Notes: generated by a model from the sequence alone, not told the origin. 64,000 nt of DNA from JAVKFF01 sp040226215 (GCA_040226215.1 JAVKFF010000201.1:1-64000); one strand, 5' to 3'; counted from the stretch's first letter, positions 43,379-52,797 are shown. A program made the numbers and translations.

Positions 43379-45181
43379 ATGACCGCCAACGCGATCGACG
43401 CCCCGGCCGAGGCCCTGCCCGGCTGGGACCTGAGCCACCTCTATGCCGGTCCCAAGAGCGGGACGCTGACCAGCGACCTGGAGGAGGCGGCGGAGCGCTC
43501 GCGCGCGCTGGAGGCCGACCTGAAAGGGCGATTGAACGACCAGTCCGGCGAGCAGCTGGGCGCCGCCATCGCCGAGTACGAGGCGATCAGCGAGATCCTC
43601 GGCCGGGTCATGAGCTTCGCCTACCTGCACTATGCCGAAGCCCAGGGCGATGCCGAGCGCGGCCGCTTCCTGCAGGCCATGCAGGAGAAGGTGACGGCGA
43701 TTTCCGCCCACCTGCTGTTCTTCACCCTGGAGATCAACAGGATCGAGGAGGCCGACCTGGCGCCGAAGCTGGAGGCGCCGTCGCTGGCCCGCTACCAGCC
43801 TTGGCTGCGCGACGTGCGCGAGTTCCGGCCACACCAGCTTTCCGACGAGGTCGAGCGCACGCTGCTGGAGAAGTCGGTGACCGGGTCCTCGGCCTGGGTG
43901 CGCCTGTTCGACGAGACGATGGCCGATCTCGTCTTCACCATCGACGGCAAGGCGATGGGTTCGGCCGAGGCGCTGAACTGCCTGTCCTCGACGAAGCCGG
44001 AGCTGCGCCGGGCGGCGGCGAAGGAAATCAGCCGCGTCTTCACCGCCAATCTCCGGCTGTTCACCCACATCACCAACACGCTCGCCAAGGACAAGGCGAT
44101 CGAGGACGGCTGGCGGCACTTCAAGGAGCCGTGGTCCTCGCGCAACCTCGCCAACCAGGTCGAGGACGAGGTGGTCGACGCGCTGGTCGACGCCGTGCGC
44201 GGCGCCTATCCCAAGCTCTCGCACCGCTACTACCGACTGAAGGCCAAGTGGTTCGGCGTCGATCAGCTCGACTACTGGGACCGCAACGCGCCGCTGCCCG
44301 AGGACGTCGACCGGGAGATCGCCTGGCCGGACGCACGCCGCATCGTGCTCGACGCCTATGGCCGCTTCACGCCGCAGCTGGCGGAGATCGGCCGGCGCTT
44401 CTTCGAGGAGAACTGGATCGACGCGCCGGTGCGCCCCGGCAAGTCGCCGGGCGCCTTCTCCCACCCCACGGTGCCCAGCGCGCACCCCTACATCCTGCTG
44501 AACTACCAGGGCAAGGTGCGCGACGTGATGACCCTGGCGCACGAGCTGGGCCACGGCGTGCACCAGGTGCTGGCGGCCAGGCAGGGCTATTTCCTGTCCT
44601 CGACGCCGCTGACCCTGGCGGAGACGGCCAGCGTGTTCGGCGAGATGCTGACCTTCCAGTCGCTGCTGGCGAGCGAGACGGACGCCAAAAACCGCAAGAT
44701 CATGCTGGCCGGCAAGGTCGAGGACATGATCAACACGGTGGTCCGCCAGATCGCCTTCTACACCTTCGAGCGCAAGGTCCATGCCGAGCGCCAGGAGGGT
44801 GAGCTGTCGGCGGAGCGCCTGGGCGAGATCTGGTTCGAGGTGCAGCGCGAATCCCTCGGGCCCGGCATCCGCCTCGGCGACGACTATCGCGCCTGGTGGA
44901 CCTACATCCCGCATTTCGTCCACTCGCCCTTCTACGTCTACGCCTACGCCTTCGGCGACTGCCTGGTGAACTCGCTCTACGCGGTCTACGAGAATGCCGA
45001 CGAGGGCTTCTCGGAGAAATATCTCGAGATGCTGAAGGCCGGCGGCACATTGCGCCACAAGGAGCTGCTGGCGCCCTTCGGGCTCGACGCCTCGGATCCG
45101 GCCTTCTGGCAGAAGGGCCTCGCGGTCATCGAGGGCTTCATCGACCAGCTGGAGGCGGAGGATGCCCGGACCGCGGCCTGA
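43379..45181 (+). CDS. pepF: M3-family oligoendopeptidase F
   Basis: A 600-residue zinc metallopeptidase that cleaves short peptides in the cytoplasm. The zinc motif HELGH is in LAHELGHGVHQVLAARQG near residue 392, and the third ligand Glu lies in LAETASVFGEML about 25 residues later. Helical N-terminal lobes (1-330) fit PepF/M3 proteins. The start MTANAIDAPAEALPGWDL is the first ATG after a 140-bp gap from the Lrp gene. It has no clear operon partner. Confidence 0.95.
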   Translation: MTANAIDAPAEALPGWDLSHLYAGPKSGTLTSDLEEAAERSRALEADLKGRLNDQSGEQLGAAIAEYEAISEILGRVMSFAYLHYAEAQGDAERGRFLQAMQEKVTAISAHLLFFTLEINRIEEADLAPKLEAPSLARYQPWLRDVREFRPHQLSDEVERTLLEKSVTGSSAWVRLFDETMADLVFTIDGKAMGSAEALNCLSSTKPELRRAAAKEISRVFTANLRLFTHITNTLAKDKAIEDGWRHFKEPWSSRNLANQVEDEVVDALVDAVRGAYPKLSHRYYRLKAKWFGVDQLDYWDRNAPLPEDVDREIAWPDARRIVLDAYGRFTPQLAEIGRRFFEENWIDAPVRPGKSPGAFSHPTVPSAHPYILLNYQGKVRDVMTLAHELGHGVHQVLAARQGYFLSSTPLTLAETASVFGEMLTFQSLLASETDAKNRKIMLAGKVEDMINTVVRQIAFYTFERKVHAERQEGELSAERLGEIWFEVQRESLGPGIRLGDDYRAWWTYIPHFVHSPFYVYAYAFGDCLVNSLYAVYENADEGFSEKYLEMLKAGGTLRHKELLAPFGLDASDPAFWQKGLAVIEGFIDQLEAEDARTAA

Positions 45182-45231
45182 GAGCACAAAGTGCGGACGC
45201 CGGAGCGCGCGCGGGAGCATGACGAAACGCC

Positions 45232-46596
45232 ATGTCTGACCGGGAACAGAACAGCTTCGGCGGGCGGGTGCGGCGTTATGCCCGCGTCTCCACGGCGGTC
45301 AGCGGCCTCGCCGCCCGGCTGGCGGGCGAACGCTATTTCGGCGTCAAGATCGACCGGGAGCGCCATGCCAAGCAGCTGACCGAGGCGCTGGGCGGTCTGA
45401 AGGGTCCGCTGATGAAGGTGGCGCAGATCCTCGCCACCATCCCCGAGGCGCTGCCCAAGGAGTATGCCGACGAGCTTCGCCGTCTGCAGGCCGACGCGCC
45501 GCCCATGGGCTGGCCCTTCGTGAAGCGCCGCATGCGCGCCGAGCTGGGGCCGGGCTGGGAGGACAATTTCGCCGACTTCAGCCGCGAGGCCGCCGCCGCC
45601 GCCTCGCTCGGCCAGGTGCACAAGGCGCACGACCACGACGGCCGGCTGCTGGCCTGCAAGCTGCAGTATCCGGACATGAACTCCGCCGTGGAGGCCGACC
45701 TGAAGCAGCTCGGCGTCGTCTTCGGCATCTTCGAGCGCTACGACAACGCCATCTCGACCAAGCAGATCCGCCTGGAGATCGCCGACCGCCTGCGCGAGGA
45801 GCTCGACTACACCCGCGAGGCGCGGGCCGAGCAGCTCTACATGGACATGCTGGCCGACGAGCCGGCGGTGCACGTGCCGGAGGTGGTGCCGGCGCTGTCG
45901 ACCAGGCGGCTGCTGACCTCGACCTGGCTCGAGGGCAAGCCGATCCTGACCTTCGTGGAGGACCACATCGACCGGCGCAACCAGCTGGCCCTCAACATGT
46001 TCCGCGCCTGGTACGTGCCGCTCTACTACTATGGCGTGATCCATGGCGACCCGCATCTGGGCAACTACTCGGTGCGGGAGGACGACACCATCAACCTGCT
46101 CGATTTCGGCTGCATCCGCATCTTCCCGCCGGCCTTCGTCGGCGGTGTTATCGACCTCTACCGCGCCCTGCAGCGCGACGACCGCGACCTGGCGGTGCAC
46201 GCCTACGAGACCTGGGGCTTCAAGAACCTCACCCGCGAGCTGGTCGACGTGCTGAACATCTGGGCCAGCTTCATCTACGGCCCGGTGCTGGATGACCGCA
46301 CCCGGACCATGGGCGAGACCAATAACGGCGTCTACGGGCGCGAGACGGCCGCCAAGGTGCACGAGGAGCTGCGCAAGGTCGGCGGCGTCGAGGTGCCGCG
46401 CGAATTCGTCTTCATGGACCGGGCGGCGCTCGGTCTCGGCTCCGTCTTCATCCACCTCAGGGCCGAGGTGAACTGGCACAACCTCTTCAACGAGCTGATC
46501 GAGGGCTTCACGCTCGAGGCGCTGGTCGAGCGCCAGAAGGCCATGCTCGAACGGCACGAATTCGAGATCACTGCCGGAGACGCGGCGGCGGCCTGA
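45232..46596 (+). CDS. ABC1/AarF/UbiB-family atypical kinase
   Basis: A 454-residue member of the ABC1 (UbiB/COQ8) kinase-like family. The Ala-rich nucleotide loop AAAASLGQVHKAH is near residue 123, the catalytic-like GDPHLGNY near 271 and the metal-binding LDFG near 288 are present. The N-terminal signature is LMKVAQILATIPEALP near 59, so the usual KxGQ motif reads KVAQ, as in one subset of this family. Members support ubiquinone synthesis or lipid homeostasis at the inner membrane. A COQ9 gene is 4.4 kb away but not in the same operon. Confidence 0.92.
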   Translation: MSDREQNSFGGRVRRYARVSTAVSGLAARLAGERYFGVKIDRERHAKQLTEALGGLKGPLMKVAQILATIPEALPKEYADELRRLQADAPPMGWPFVKRRMRAELGPGWEDNFADFSREAAAAASLGQVHKAHDHDGRLLACKLQYPDMNSAVEADLKQLGVVFGIFERYDNAISTKQIRLEIADRLREELDYTREARAEQLYMDMLADEPAVHVPEVVPALSTRRLLTSTWLEGKPILTFVEDHIDRRNQLALNMFRAWYVPLYYYGVIHGDPHLGNYSVREDDTINLLDFGCIRIFPPAFVGGVIDLYRALQRDDRDLAVHAYETWGFKNLTRELVDVLNIWASFIYGPVLDDRTRTMGETNNGVYGRETAAKVHEELRKVGGVEVPREFVFMDRAALGLGSVFIHLRAEVNWHNLFNELIEGFTLEALVERQKAMLERHEFEITAGDAAAA

Positions 46597-46729
46597 ATCG
46601 GCCGGGTGACGGGCGGACTGCGGACGGGTCCGTCAGCCGGCGCCTGTCCTCTTGTGCAGATGCGAATAGTGCGGCAAGGTGCCGCCGCTTTCTCGCACAC
46701 GAACTCCTGCGCAACCGAGCCGACAGCCC

Positions 46730-47965
46730 ATGAAACTCGCGGTATTGAAGGAGAGGCGCGACGGCGAGACCCGCGTCGCCTCGACCCCGGACAATGTCAA
46801 GAAACTGGTCGCCCTCGGCTTCGACGTGGTGGTCGAGACTGGCGCCGGCGACGGGGCGTCGATTTCCGACGAGGCCTTCAGCGCGGCGGGCGCGACCATC
46901 GCCGGCAGTGCCGGGGAGGCGGTCGCGAACGCGGACGTGGTGCTGAAGGTGCGCCGCCCGCTGCTGCCGGGCGAGGAGGGGGACGAGCTTTCGGCCATGA
47001 AGCGCGGCGCGCTGCTGGTCGCCGCGCTGAACCCCCATGACCATCCCGAGGCGCTCAAGGCCTATGCCGAGGCGGGTGTCACCGCCTGCGCCATGGAGTT
47101 CATGCCGCGCATCACCCGGGCGCAGTCGATGGACATCCTGTCCAGCCAGTCGAACCTGGCCGGCTACAAGGCGGTGCTGGACGCCGCATCGGCGTTCGGC
47201 AGCGCCTTCCCGATGATGATGACGGCCGCCGGAACCATCCCGCCGGCCAAGGTCTTCGTCATGGGCGCCGGCGTCGCCGGGCTGCAGGCCATCGCCACAG
47301 CCAAGCGCCTGGGCGCGGTGGTCTCGGCCACGGATGTCCGGCCCGCGGTGAAGGAGCAGGTGCAGAGCCTGGGCGGCAGCTTCATCGCCGTGGAGGACGA
47401 GGAGTTCAAGGCGGCCGAGACCGCCGGCGGCTACGCCAAGGAGATGAGCCGGGAGTACCAGGAGAAGCAGGCCGCACTCGTCGCCGCGCACATCGCCAAG
47501 CAGGACATCGTCATCACCACCGCCCTGATCCCCGGCCGGCCCGCGCCGAAGCTGGTGTCGGAGGAGATGGTGCGCTCCATGAAGCCGGGTTCGGTCATCG
47601 TCGACATCGCGGCCGAGCGCGGCGGCAACTGTGCGCTCACCCGGCCGGGCGAGGTCGTCGTCGAGGGCGGGGTGACGATCGTCGGCCACGCCAACATGCC
47701 GGCCCGCCTGCCGACCGACGCCTCGGCGCTGTACGGCCGCAACCTGGTGAACTTCCTCGCCATCCTGGTCGACAAGGAAGCCAAGGTGATGAAGATCGAC
47801 TGGGACGACGAGATCATGCAGGGCGTTGTGCTGACCCGCGAGGGAGCGGTGGTCCATCCGGCCTTTGCCGACAAGGGCACGCCGGCCCCGGCCGAACCGC
47901 CGCCGCCGCCCGCCCCGGAAGCCGAGGCAGCCGGTGCCGATGCGCCCACCGAGGGCCAGGGCTAG
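46730..47965 (+). CDS. pntAA: NAD(P) transhydrogenase subunit alpha 1
   Basis: A 411-residue soluble NAD(H)-binding domain (dI) of proton-translocating transhydrogenase. It begins MKLAVLKERRDGETRVASTP; the dinucleotide fold shows VMGAGVAGLQAIATAKRLGA near residue 180, and the mobile-loop region SREYQEKQAALVAAHIAKQD is near 245. A Pro/Ala-rich tail ends the protein. The ATG at 46730 is preferred to an upstream frame opening at 46679. The split into three genes (pntAA-pntAB-pntB) is as in Rhodospirillum rubrum. It uses the proton gradient to make NADPH from NADH. Confidence 0.95.
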   Translation: MKLAVLKERRDGETRVASTPDNVKKLVALGFDVVVETGAGDGASISDEAFSAAGATIAGSAGEAVANADVVLKVRRPLLPGEEGDELSAMKRGALLVAALNPHDHPEALKAYAEAGVTACAMEFMPRITRAQSMDILSSQSNLAGYKAVLDAASAFGSAFPMMMTAAGTIPPAKVFVMGAGVAGLQAIATAKRLGAVVSATDVRPAVKEQVQSLGGSFIAVEDEEFKAAETAGGYAKEMSREYQEKQAALVAAHIAKQDIVITTALIPGRPAPKLVSEEMVRSMKPGSVIVDIAAERGGNCALTRPGEVVVEGGVTIVGHANMPARLPTDASALYGRNLVNFLAILVDKEAKVMKIDWDDEIMQGVVLTREGAVVHPAFADKGTPAPAEPPPPPAPEAEAAGADAPTEGQG

Positions 47966-48018
47966 CGATCCGGGCTAGAGGCCAGGGCAACAGGCCAGGG
48001 CAATAGATCGAGGGAGAG

Positions 48019-48438
48019 ATGGACGAACAGAACCTCATCGAGCAGGCCAACACGCTCTCCGAGCAGGCCACCCAGCTCGCCACCGACGCCGGCAGCCTGG
48101 CCACGGCCATCGAGGCCGCCGCCGCCCAGACCGCGGCCGCGGCGGCCGGCCACGACAGCTTTTTCCTGAGCGGCCTGACGGTGTTCGTGCTGGCCTGCTT
48201 CGTGGGCTACTACGTGGTCTGGCGGGTCACGCCGGCGCTGCACTCGCCGCTGATGAGCGTCACCAACGCGGTCTCGTCGGTGATCATCGTCGGCGCGCTG
48301 ATCGCCGCGGGACCGGCGGTTTTCGGCTTCGGCACGGTGATGGGCTTCCTCGCCGTCATCCTCGCCTCGGTGAACATCTTCGGCGGCTTCATCGTCACCC
48401 AGCGCATGCTGGCCATGTACAAGAAGAAGCAGAAGTAA
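48019..48438 (+). CDS. pntAB: NAD(P) transhydrogenase subunit alpha 2 (membrane)
   Basis: A 139-residue membrane subunit that forms part of domain II. An Ala/Gln/Glu-rich soluble start (about 1-45) precedes three hydrophobic helices with [19 protein letters not shown], which is diagnostic of the subunit. It sits between pntAA (53 bp) and pntB (18 bp) in one operon. Confidence 0.95.
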   Translation: MDEQNLIEQANTLSEQATQLATDAGSLATAIEAAAAQTAAAAAGHDSFFLSGLTVFVLACFVGYYVVWRVTPALHSPLMSVTNAVSSVIIVGALIAAGPAVFGFGTVMGFLAVILASVNIFGGFIVTQRMLAMYKKKQK

Positions 48439-48456
48439 GCGGAGCCAGGAACCCCC

Positions 48457-49845
48457 ATGCAAACCATCGCTGTCTTCGCCTACCTGGTCGCGGCCATCTG
48501 CTTCATCATGGCGCTCAGGGGCCTGTCGTCCCCGGAAACCGCGCGCCAGGGCAACTGGTTCGGCATTGCCGGCATGGCCATCGCCATCGTCACCACGCTG
48601 GCCCTGCCGCAGGTGATGAGCTACTGGCTGATCGTCATCGGCATCGCCATCGGCGGCTCGATCGGCGCCGTCATCGCGCGCAGGATCAAGATGACCGCCC
48701 TGCCGCAGCTGGTCGCCGCCTTCCACAGCCTGGTCGGCCTGGCGGCTGTCTTCGTCGCCGCCGCCGCCTTCTTCAACCCGGCCGCCTACGGCATCGGCCT
48801 GCCCGGCGACATCGGCGTCGGCAGCCTGATCGAGATGGCCATCGGCACGGCGATCGGCGCCATCACCTTCACCGGATCGCTGGTCGCCTTCGCCAAGCTG
48901 CAGGGCCTGGTTTCCGGCAAGCCGCTGGTCTTCCCGCTGCAGCATTGGCTGAACCTGGGCCTGGGCGTCGCGGTGATCCTGCTCGTCGTCTGGATGTCGG
49001 CCGGCAACTCGACCATCGCCTTCCTCCTGATCATCCTGCTGGCGCTGGCGCTGGGCTTCCTCCTGATCCTGCCGATCGGCGGGGCGGACATGCCGGTCGT
49101 CGTCTCGATGCTGAACAGCTATTCCGGCTGGGCGGCCTGCGGCATCGGCTTCACCCTGCAGAACAACCTCCTGATCATCACCGGCGCGCTGGTCGGCTCG
49201 TCGGGCGCCATCCTCAGCTACATCATGTGCAAGGGGATGAACCGGTCGATCTTCAACGTCATCCTCGGCGGCTTCGGCGGGGAATCGGTGGCGTCGGCCG
49301 GCGGACCGGGCGGCGACCGCATGGTCAAGCAGGGCTCGGCCGACGACGCCGCCTTCGTGATGAAGAACGCCCAGAAGGTCATCATCGTGCCGGGCTACGG
49401 CATGGCGGTGGCCCAGGCCCAGCATGCGCTGCGGGAGATGGGCGACATCCTGAAGGGCGAGGGGGTGGAGGTGAAATACGCCATCCACCCGGTGGCCGGC
49501 CGCATGCCGGGCCACATGAACGTGCTGCTGGCCGAAGCCAACGTGCCCTATGACGAGGTGTTCGAGCTCGAGGACATCAACCGCGACTTCTCCCAGGCCG
49601 ACGTCGCCTTCGTCATCGGCGCCAACGACGTCACCAACCCGGCCGCCAAGACCGACCCGACAAGCCCGATCTACGGCATGCCGATCCTCGACGTGGAGCG
49701 GGCCAAGACCGTGCTGTTCGTCAAGCGCTCCATGGCCTCGGGCTATGCCGGCGTGGAGAACGAACTGTTCTTCCGCGACAACACGCTGATGCTGTTCGGC
49801 GACGCCAAGGCCATGTGCGAGGACATCGTCAAGGCGCTGGACTGA
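48457..49845 (+). CDS. pntB: NAD(P) transhydrogenase subunit beta
   Basis: A 462-residue subunit with about nine transmembrane helices (residues 1-260) for the proton path and a C-terminal NADP(H)-binding domain III. The signature VPGYGMAVAQAQHALREM near 310 and YAIHPVAGRMPGHMNVLLAEA near 345 mark domain III. The conserved GGADMPVVVSMLNSYSGWAA near 207 lies in the membrane part. It completes the pnt operon and is followed by a bidirectional terminator. Confidence 0.96.
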   Translation: MQTIAVFAYLVAAICFIMALRGLSSPETARQGNWFGIAGMAIAIVTTLALPQVMSYWLIVIGIAIGGSIGAVIARRIKMTALPQLVAAFHSLVGLAAVFVAAAAFFNPAAYGIGLPGDIGVGSLIEMAIGTAIGAITFTGSLVAFAKLQGLVSGKPLVFPLQHWLNLGLGVAVILLVVWMSAGNSTIAFLLIILLALALGFLLILPIGGADMPVVVSMLNSYSGWAACGIGFTLQNNLLIITGALVGSSGAILSYIMCKGMNRSIFNVILGGFGGESVASAGGPGGDRMVKQGSADDAAFVMKNAQKVIIVPGYGMAVAQAQHALREMGDILKGEGVEVKYAIHPVAGRMPGHMNVLLAEANVPYDEVFELEDINRDFSQADVAFVIGANDVTNPAAKTDPTSPIYGMPILDVERAKTVLFVKRSMASGYAGVENELFFRDNTLMLFGDAKAMCEDIVKALD

Positions 49846-49896
49846 GGCGCCGGACTGGCGCGTTGGACCGGGTGCCCTCTCCCGGAGGCGGACCCA

Positions 49897-49934
49897 CGAA
49901 AAACCCCGGCACCGCGAGGCGCCGGGGTTTTCTC
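49897..49934. terminator. Bidirectional terminator between pntB and rpsU
   Basis: Perfect 10-bp stem AAACCCCGGC / GCCGGGGTTT with a 10-nt loop. It has a T-run on the plus strand (TTTTCTCTT) and, read on the minus strand, another (GGGGTTTTTCG). It ends both the pntB transcript and the convergent rpsU transcript. Confidence 0.92.
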
Positions 49935-49964
49935 TTGGACCCGTTCGGTGTCGACCGGCGTCGA

Positions 49965-50168
49965 CTAGAAGCCCTCACGCTCCATGCGCTTGCGCAGCAG
50001 CTTGCGCGTGCGGCGGATGGCTTCCGCCTTCTCGCGCGCCCGCTTCTCGGACGGCTTCTCGTAATTCCGGCGCAGCTTCATCTCGCGGAAGATGCCCTCG
50101 CGCTGCATCTTCTTCTTCAGCGCGCGGAGGGCCTGATCGACGTTGTTGTCGCGAACCTGAACTTGCAC
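49965..50168 (-). CDS. rpsU: Ribosomal protein bS21
   Basis: A 67-residue, strongly basic protein of the 30S subunit. [20 protein letters not shown] is the family start, and the C-terminal half is helical and Arg/Lys-rich. It starts at a GTG at 50168 with AAGGAG upstream; the longer frame to 50432 is not homologous. It is monocistronic, with a shared terminator at 49897-49934. Confidence 0.95.
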   Translation of the reverse strand: MQVQVRDNNVDQALRALKKKMQREGIFREMKLRRNYEKPSEKRAREKAEAIRRTRKLLRKRMEREGF

Positions 50169-50399
50169 GTCTGACTCACGCTCCTTTCGGTTGTCGCCGG
50201 TCCCAATGGGATGGTGGTGGCCCAGACGCGGCCACCTGACCGGTTGCAGACACGACCTTCGCGTCTGCCGACTTGTATGGTGAACGGAGCGCGTGCATAT
50301 CACCTTTGCCACTCGATTGCAAAGCCCGCGACCGATGCGCGCCACGCATGGCGCGCCCGTGCGCCGGCACCACTGCCCCCAAGGACGGACCCGCCTTCC

Positions 50400-50933
50400 A
50401 TGACCTTGCTGAAGATCGCCCAGATCGGTCACCCGATCCTCAGGACGCGGTGTCTACCGGTCGGCGACCCGACCGATCCGGAGGTGCGGCGACTGGCGCA
50501 CGACATGGTCGAGACCATGCGCGACGCGCCGGGCGTCGGCCTGGCCGGCCCCCAGGTCTACCAGGACGCCCGCATCATCGTCTTCTTGGTGCCGCCCGGG
50601 CGGCGGGAGGAGGGGGAGGCCGAGGGACCGGCTGACGTCACCGTCCTGGTGAACCCCAGCTACGAGCCCATGGGCGAGGCGATGACGGCCGGCCTGGAGG
50701 GCTGCCTGTCGATCCCGGAGCTGCGCGGCGTGGTGCCCCGTCACAGCCACATCCGCTATCGCGGCACGACGCCGGAGGGCGAGACGGTCGAGCGCGAGGC
50801 CGGCGGCTTCCACGCCCGTGTCGTGCAGCACGAGATCGACCATCTCGACGGTGTGCTGTTCCTCGACCGCATGCGCGACCTTTCGCTGCTGGCGGCTGCC
50901 TCGGAGGTGCACCATCTTCTCGAGGATGAGTGA
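50400..50933 (+). CDS. def: Peptide deformylase
   Basis: A 177-residue metal enzyme that removes the formyl group from new proteins. The three family motifs are intact: GVGLAGPQ (residues 45-52), EGCLSIP (100-106, metal-binding Cys) and QHEIDHL (143-149, two His ligands and the catalytic Glu). It is divergent from rpsU. The ATG at 50400 begins [14 protein letters not shown], the standard start. It is followed by the COQ9 gene at a 50-bp gap. A second def gene may exist elsewhere, as is common. Confidence 0.95.
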   Translation: MTLLKIAQIGHPILRTRCLPVGDPTDPEVRRLAHDMVETMRDAPGVGLAGPQVYQDARIIVFLVPPGRREEGEAEGPADVTVLVNPSYEPMGEAMTAGLEGCLSIPELRGVVPRHSHIRYRGTTPEGETVEREAGGFHARVVQHEIDHLDGVLFLDRMRDLSLLAAASEVHHLLEDE

Positions 50934-50983
50934 CGGCGTCATCCGCATGGCGTCACCCGCGGACCAGGACTGAGGACCAGGCG

Positions 50984-51640
50984 ATGAACGACAAGGCGCG
51001 CGGTGACCGGCTGCTGATGCAGATTCTCTCCGACGTCCCCTTCGACGGCTGGACCAGCCGGATGCTCAAGCGGGCCGGCGAGCAGACGGATCTGTCGCCG
51101 GGCGACGTCGCCATGCTGCTCCCGGGAGGCGTGGCCGACGCGCTGACGCTGTTCTCCGACTGGGCTGACGCGGCGGCGATCGGCGCCGCCGACGCCGCGG
51201 ACGGCTTCGACGAGATGAAGGTGCGCGAGAAGATCGCCTTCCTGGTGCGCGCCCGGCTGGAGGCGCTGGAGGAACACCGCGAGGCCCTGCGCCGCTCGCT
51301 GGGTGCGTTGCTCGCGCCGCAGCATGCGGGGCTCGCAACGCGTCTCCTCTACCGCACCTGCGACCGGCTCTGGCGCCGCGCCGGCGATGCCGCGACCGAC
51401 CACAACTTCTACACCAAGCGGGCCCTGCTCGCCGGGGTCTACGCATCGACCCAGCTCTACTGGCTGAACGACAGGTCCGAAGGCCGGACGGACAGCTTGG
51501 CCTATCTCGACCGGCGGATCGCCGCGGTGCTGACGATCGGCAGGCGTCTGGGCGGCGGCGTCAGTTCGCTCGGCCGGCTGGCCGAAGCGCCCTTCCGGGT
51601 GGCCGCCCGCCTGCGCGAACGCGCCATGGGCACGGGCTAG
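50984..51640 (+). CDS. COQ9-family ubiquinone biosynthesis protein
   Basis: A 218-residue protein of the COQ9 family, which binds lipids and presents quinone intermediates to the COQ7-type hydroxylase in ubiquinone synthesis. The hallmark C-terminal part reads DHNFYTKRALLAGVYASTQL, then WLNDRSEGRTDSLAYLDRRI. The N-terminal region is helical with MKVREKIAFLVRARLEALEE. The ATG at 50984 is preferred to the frame opening at 50930. It is restricted largely to alphaproteobacteria and mitochondria, which supports the assignment of the host. Confidence 0.9.
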   Translation: MNDKARGDRLLMQILSDVPFDGWTSRMLKRAGEQTDLSPGDVAMLLPGGVADALTLFSDWADAAAIGAADAADGFDEMKVREKIAFLVRARLEALEEHREALRRSLGALLAPQHAGLATRLLYRTCDRLWRRAGDAATDHNFYTKRALLAGVYASTQLYWLNDRSEGRTDSLAYLDRRIAAVLTIGRRLGGGVSSLGRLAEAPFRVAARLRERAMGTG

Positions 51641-51675
51641 CGCCCGGGAAGCCAAAGAAAAATGGGGCGGAAGGG

Positions 51676-52191
51676 CTATTTCTTGCGGAACTGGTCGAGG
51701 GTGACGACGTTGGAATCGCCCGCTTCGCCCTCTGCGCCTTCTGCCGCCGGCGCAGCGTCGTCCGGGCTCTTCTCCGCACCCAGGGTCGCCAGGTCGGAGA
51801 TCAGGCCGTCCTCCGCCTCCTCCTCGCCGCCCGCATCCAGCGTCTGGAACTGCAAAGCGAAGTTGACCGAGGGGTCGGCGAAGGTGGTGATGGCGGCGAA
51901 CGGCACCGACAGTCGCTCGTGCTTGTTGTTGAAGCTGAGCGTGACCTTGAAGCCCTTTTCGGCGATTTCCAGCCCGTAGAACTGGAACTGCAGCACGATC
52001 GTCATCTCGCCGTCGTACTGCTCGCGAAGATAGTCCGGCATCTCGACACCGGGATGGTTGGTCGAGAAGGTCAGATAGAAATGATGGTCGCCCGGCAGGC
52101 CCTGCTTGGAGGCATACTCCAGCGCATCGCGAACGACGCCGCGCAGCGCGCGCTCGACCATACGGTCATATCGAAGACTTTCTTCCCCCAT
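51676..52191 (-). CDS. sspB: ClpXP specificity-enhancing factor SspB (alpha type)
   Basis: A 171-residue adaptor that delivers tmRNA-tagged proteins to the ClpXP protease. The substrate-binding domain (about 1-125) has GDHHFYLTFSTNHPGVEMPD, YDGEMTIVLQFQFYGLEI and FKVTLSFNNKHERLSVPF. An acidic, Ala-rich linker follows and the last residues, NVVTLDQFRKK, are the ClpX-docking tail. The ATG at 52191 is preferred over the GTG at 52200. The tmRNA gene lies directly upstream on the same strand, with its own terminator between the two. Confidence 0.92.
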   Translation of the reverse strand: MGEESLRYDRMVERALRGVVRDALEYASKQGLPGDHHFYLTFSTNHPGVEMPDYLREQYDGEMTIVLQFQFYGLEIAEKGFKVTLSFNNKHERLSVPFAAITTFADPSVNFALQFQTLDAGGEEEAEDGLISDLATLGAEKSPDDAAPAAEGAEGEAGDSNVVTLDQFRKK

Positions 52192-52316
52192 GGGCGCCAC
52201 ACTAGCGAGGCTAATCGGAATTGCAAAGCGAGCTTGCGAGGCCGCCGGTCAATTGTTGGCGGTACGGACTGTCGCGAAATCGAAATGTTCGTCGCGGGTG
52301 AATCGAATAACAACCT

Positions 52317-52361
52317 GAAAGAGAAGTGGGGCGTTCTGTTGCTAGGAGCCCCGGGCCCCAC
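52317..52361 (-). terminator. ssrA: Terminator of the tmRNA gene
   Basis: On the minus strand GTGGGGC (52361-52355) pairs with GCCCCAC (52332-52326) and is followed by TTCTCTTTC, a rho-independent terminator that ends the tmRNA precursor before sspB. Confidence 0.75.
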
Positions 52362-52647
52362 CCAACGCTGCTAAGCGCTGGGGATTAGGTTTAGGCTGTT
52401 AAGCCGCATTACGCGGCCGCACGAACCTGAGCAACGTTGTCGTTGGCAACTATTGCGTTTGGCCCGATAACGGCGGAACCATGCCGAGCGAAAACAACGT
52501 CTTTACCACGCGCGTCGATCCTGTTTCGCCCCCATGGCCGCCGCCTGCTCGTCGCAGGGGGCTTGATGGTGGAGGCGCCGGGCACTGCCCCCGGGTCCGC
52601 TACGCTTATTCCACGCCGCGTTTATCGCCATAGTCCGTTGCCGGACA
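52326..52647 (-). ncRNA. ssrA: Two-piece (circularly permuted) tmRNA
   Basis: The acceptor piece comes first and ends CGCCTCCACCA at 52577-52567, with a T-arm CCGGG/CCCGG around GGCAGTG. After about 33 nt of intervening sequence the coding piece begins GGGGGCGAAACAGGATCGAC at 52533. The two ends pair as a tRNA-Ala-like acceptor stem, including the G3-U70 wobble. The resume region AATAGTT precedes the tag reading frame (52447-52409) that encodes ANDNVAQVRAAA and then TAA. A stem GTCCG/CGGAC with a GCAA loop lies near the 5' end. The permuted layout is the alphaproteobacterial type. It rescues stalled ribosomes and tags the product for ClpXP. Confidence 0.9.
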
Positions 52648-52652
52648 CACTG

Positions 52653-52681
52653 AATATAGGGGGTGCGGTCCGGTTTCGCAA
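52653..52681 (-). promoter_or_regulatory. Promoter of the tmRNA gene
   Basis: Minus-strand -35 TTGCGA (52681-52676) and -10 TATATT (52658-52653) are separated by 17 bp, and the RNA should start near 52647, a few bases before the acceptor-piece stem-loop. Confidence 0.6.
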
Positions 52682-52797
52682 TGCATCCGCCGTCGCCATC
52701 GGCGGTGGACTCGCAATCGCCGAAGACTAGACTGTCGGCCCCGATGATCAGGCGAATCGAGCCGGCTGCCGGACCCCCTGTCAGGAACCCCGAACCC

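Noticed and set aside
52192..52797. Small open frames in the sspB-thyX gap considered as genes
   Set aside because: The gap is explained by the tmRNA gene, its promoter and its terminator; the frames cross structured RNA.
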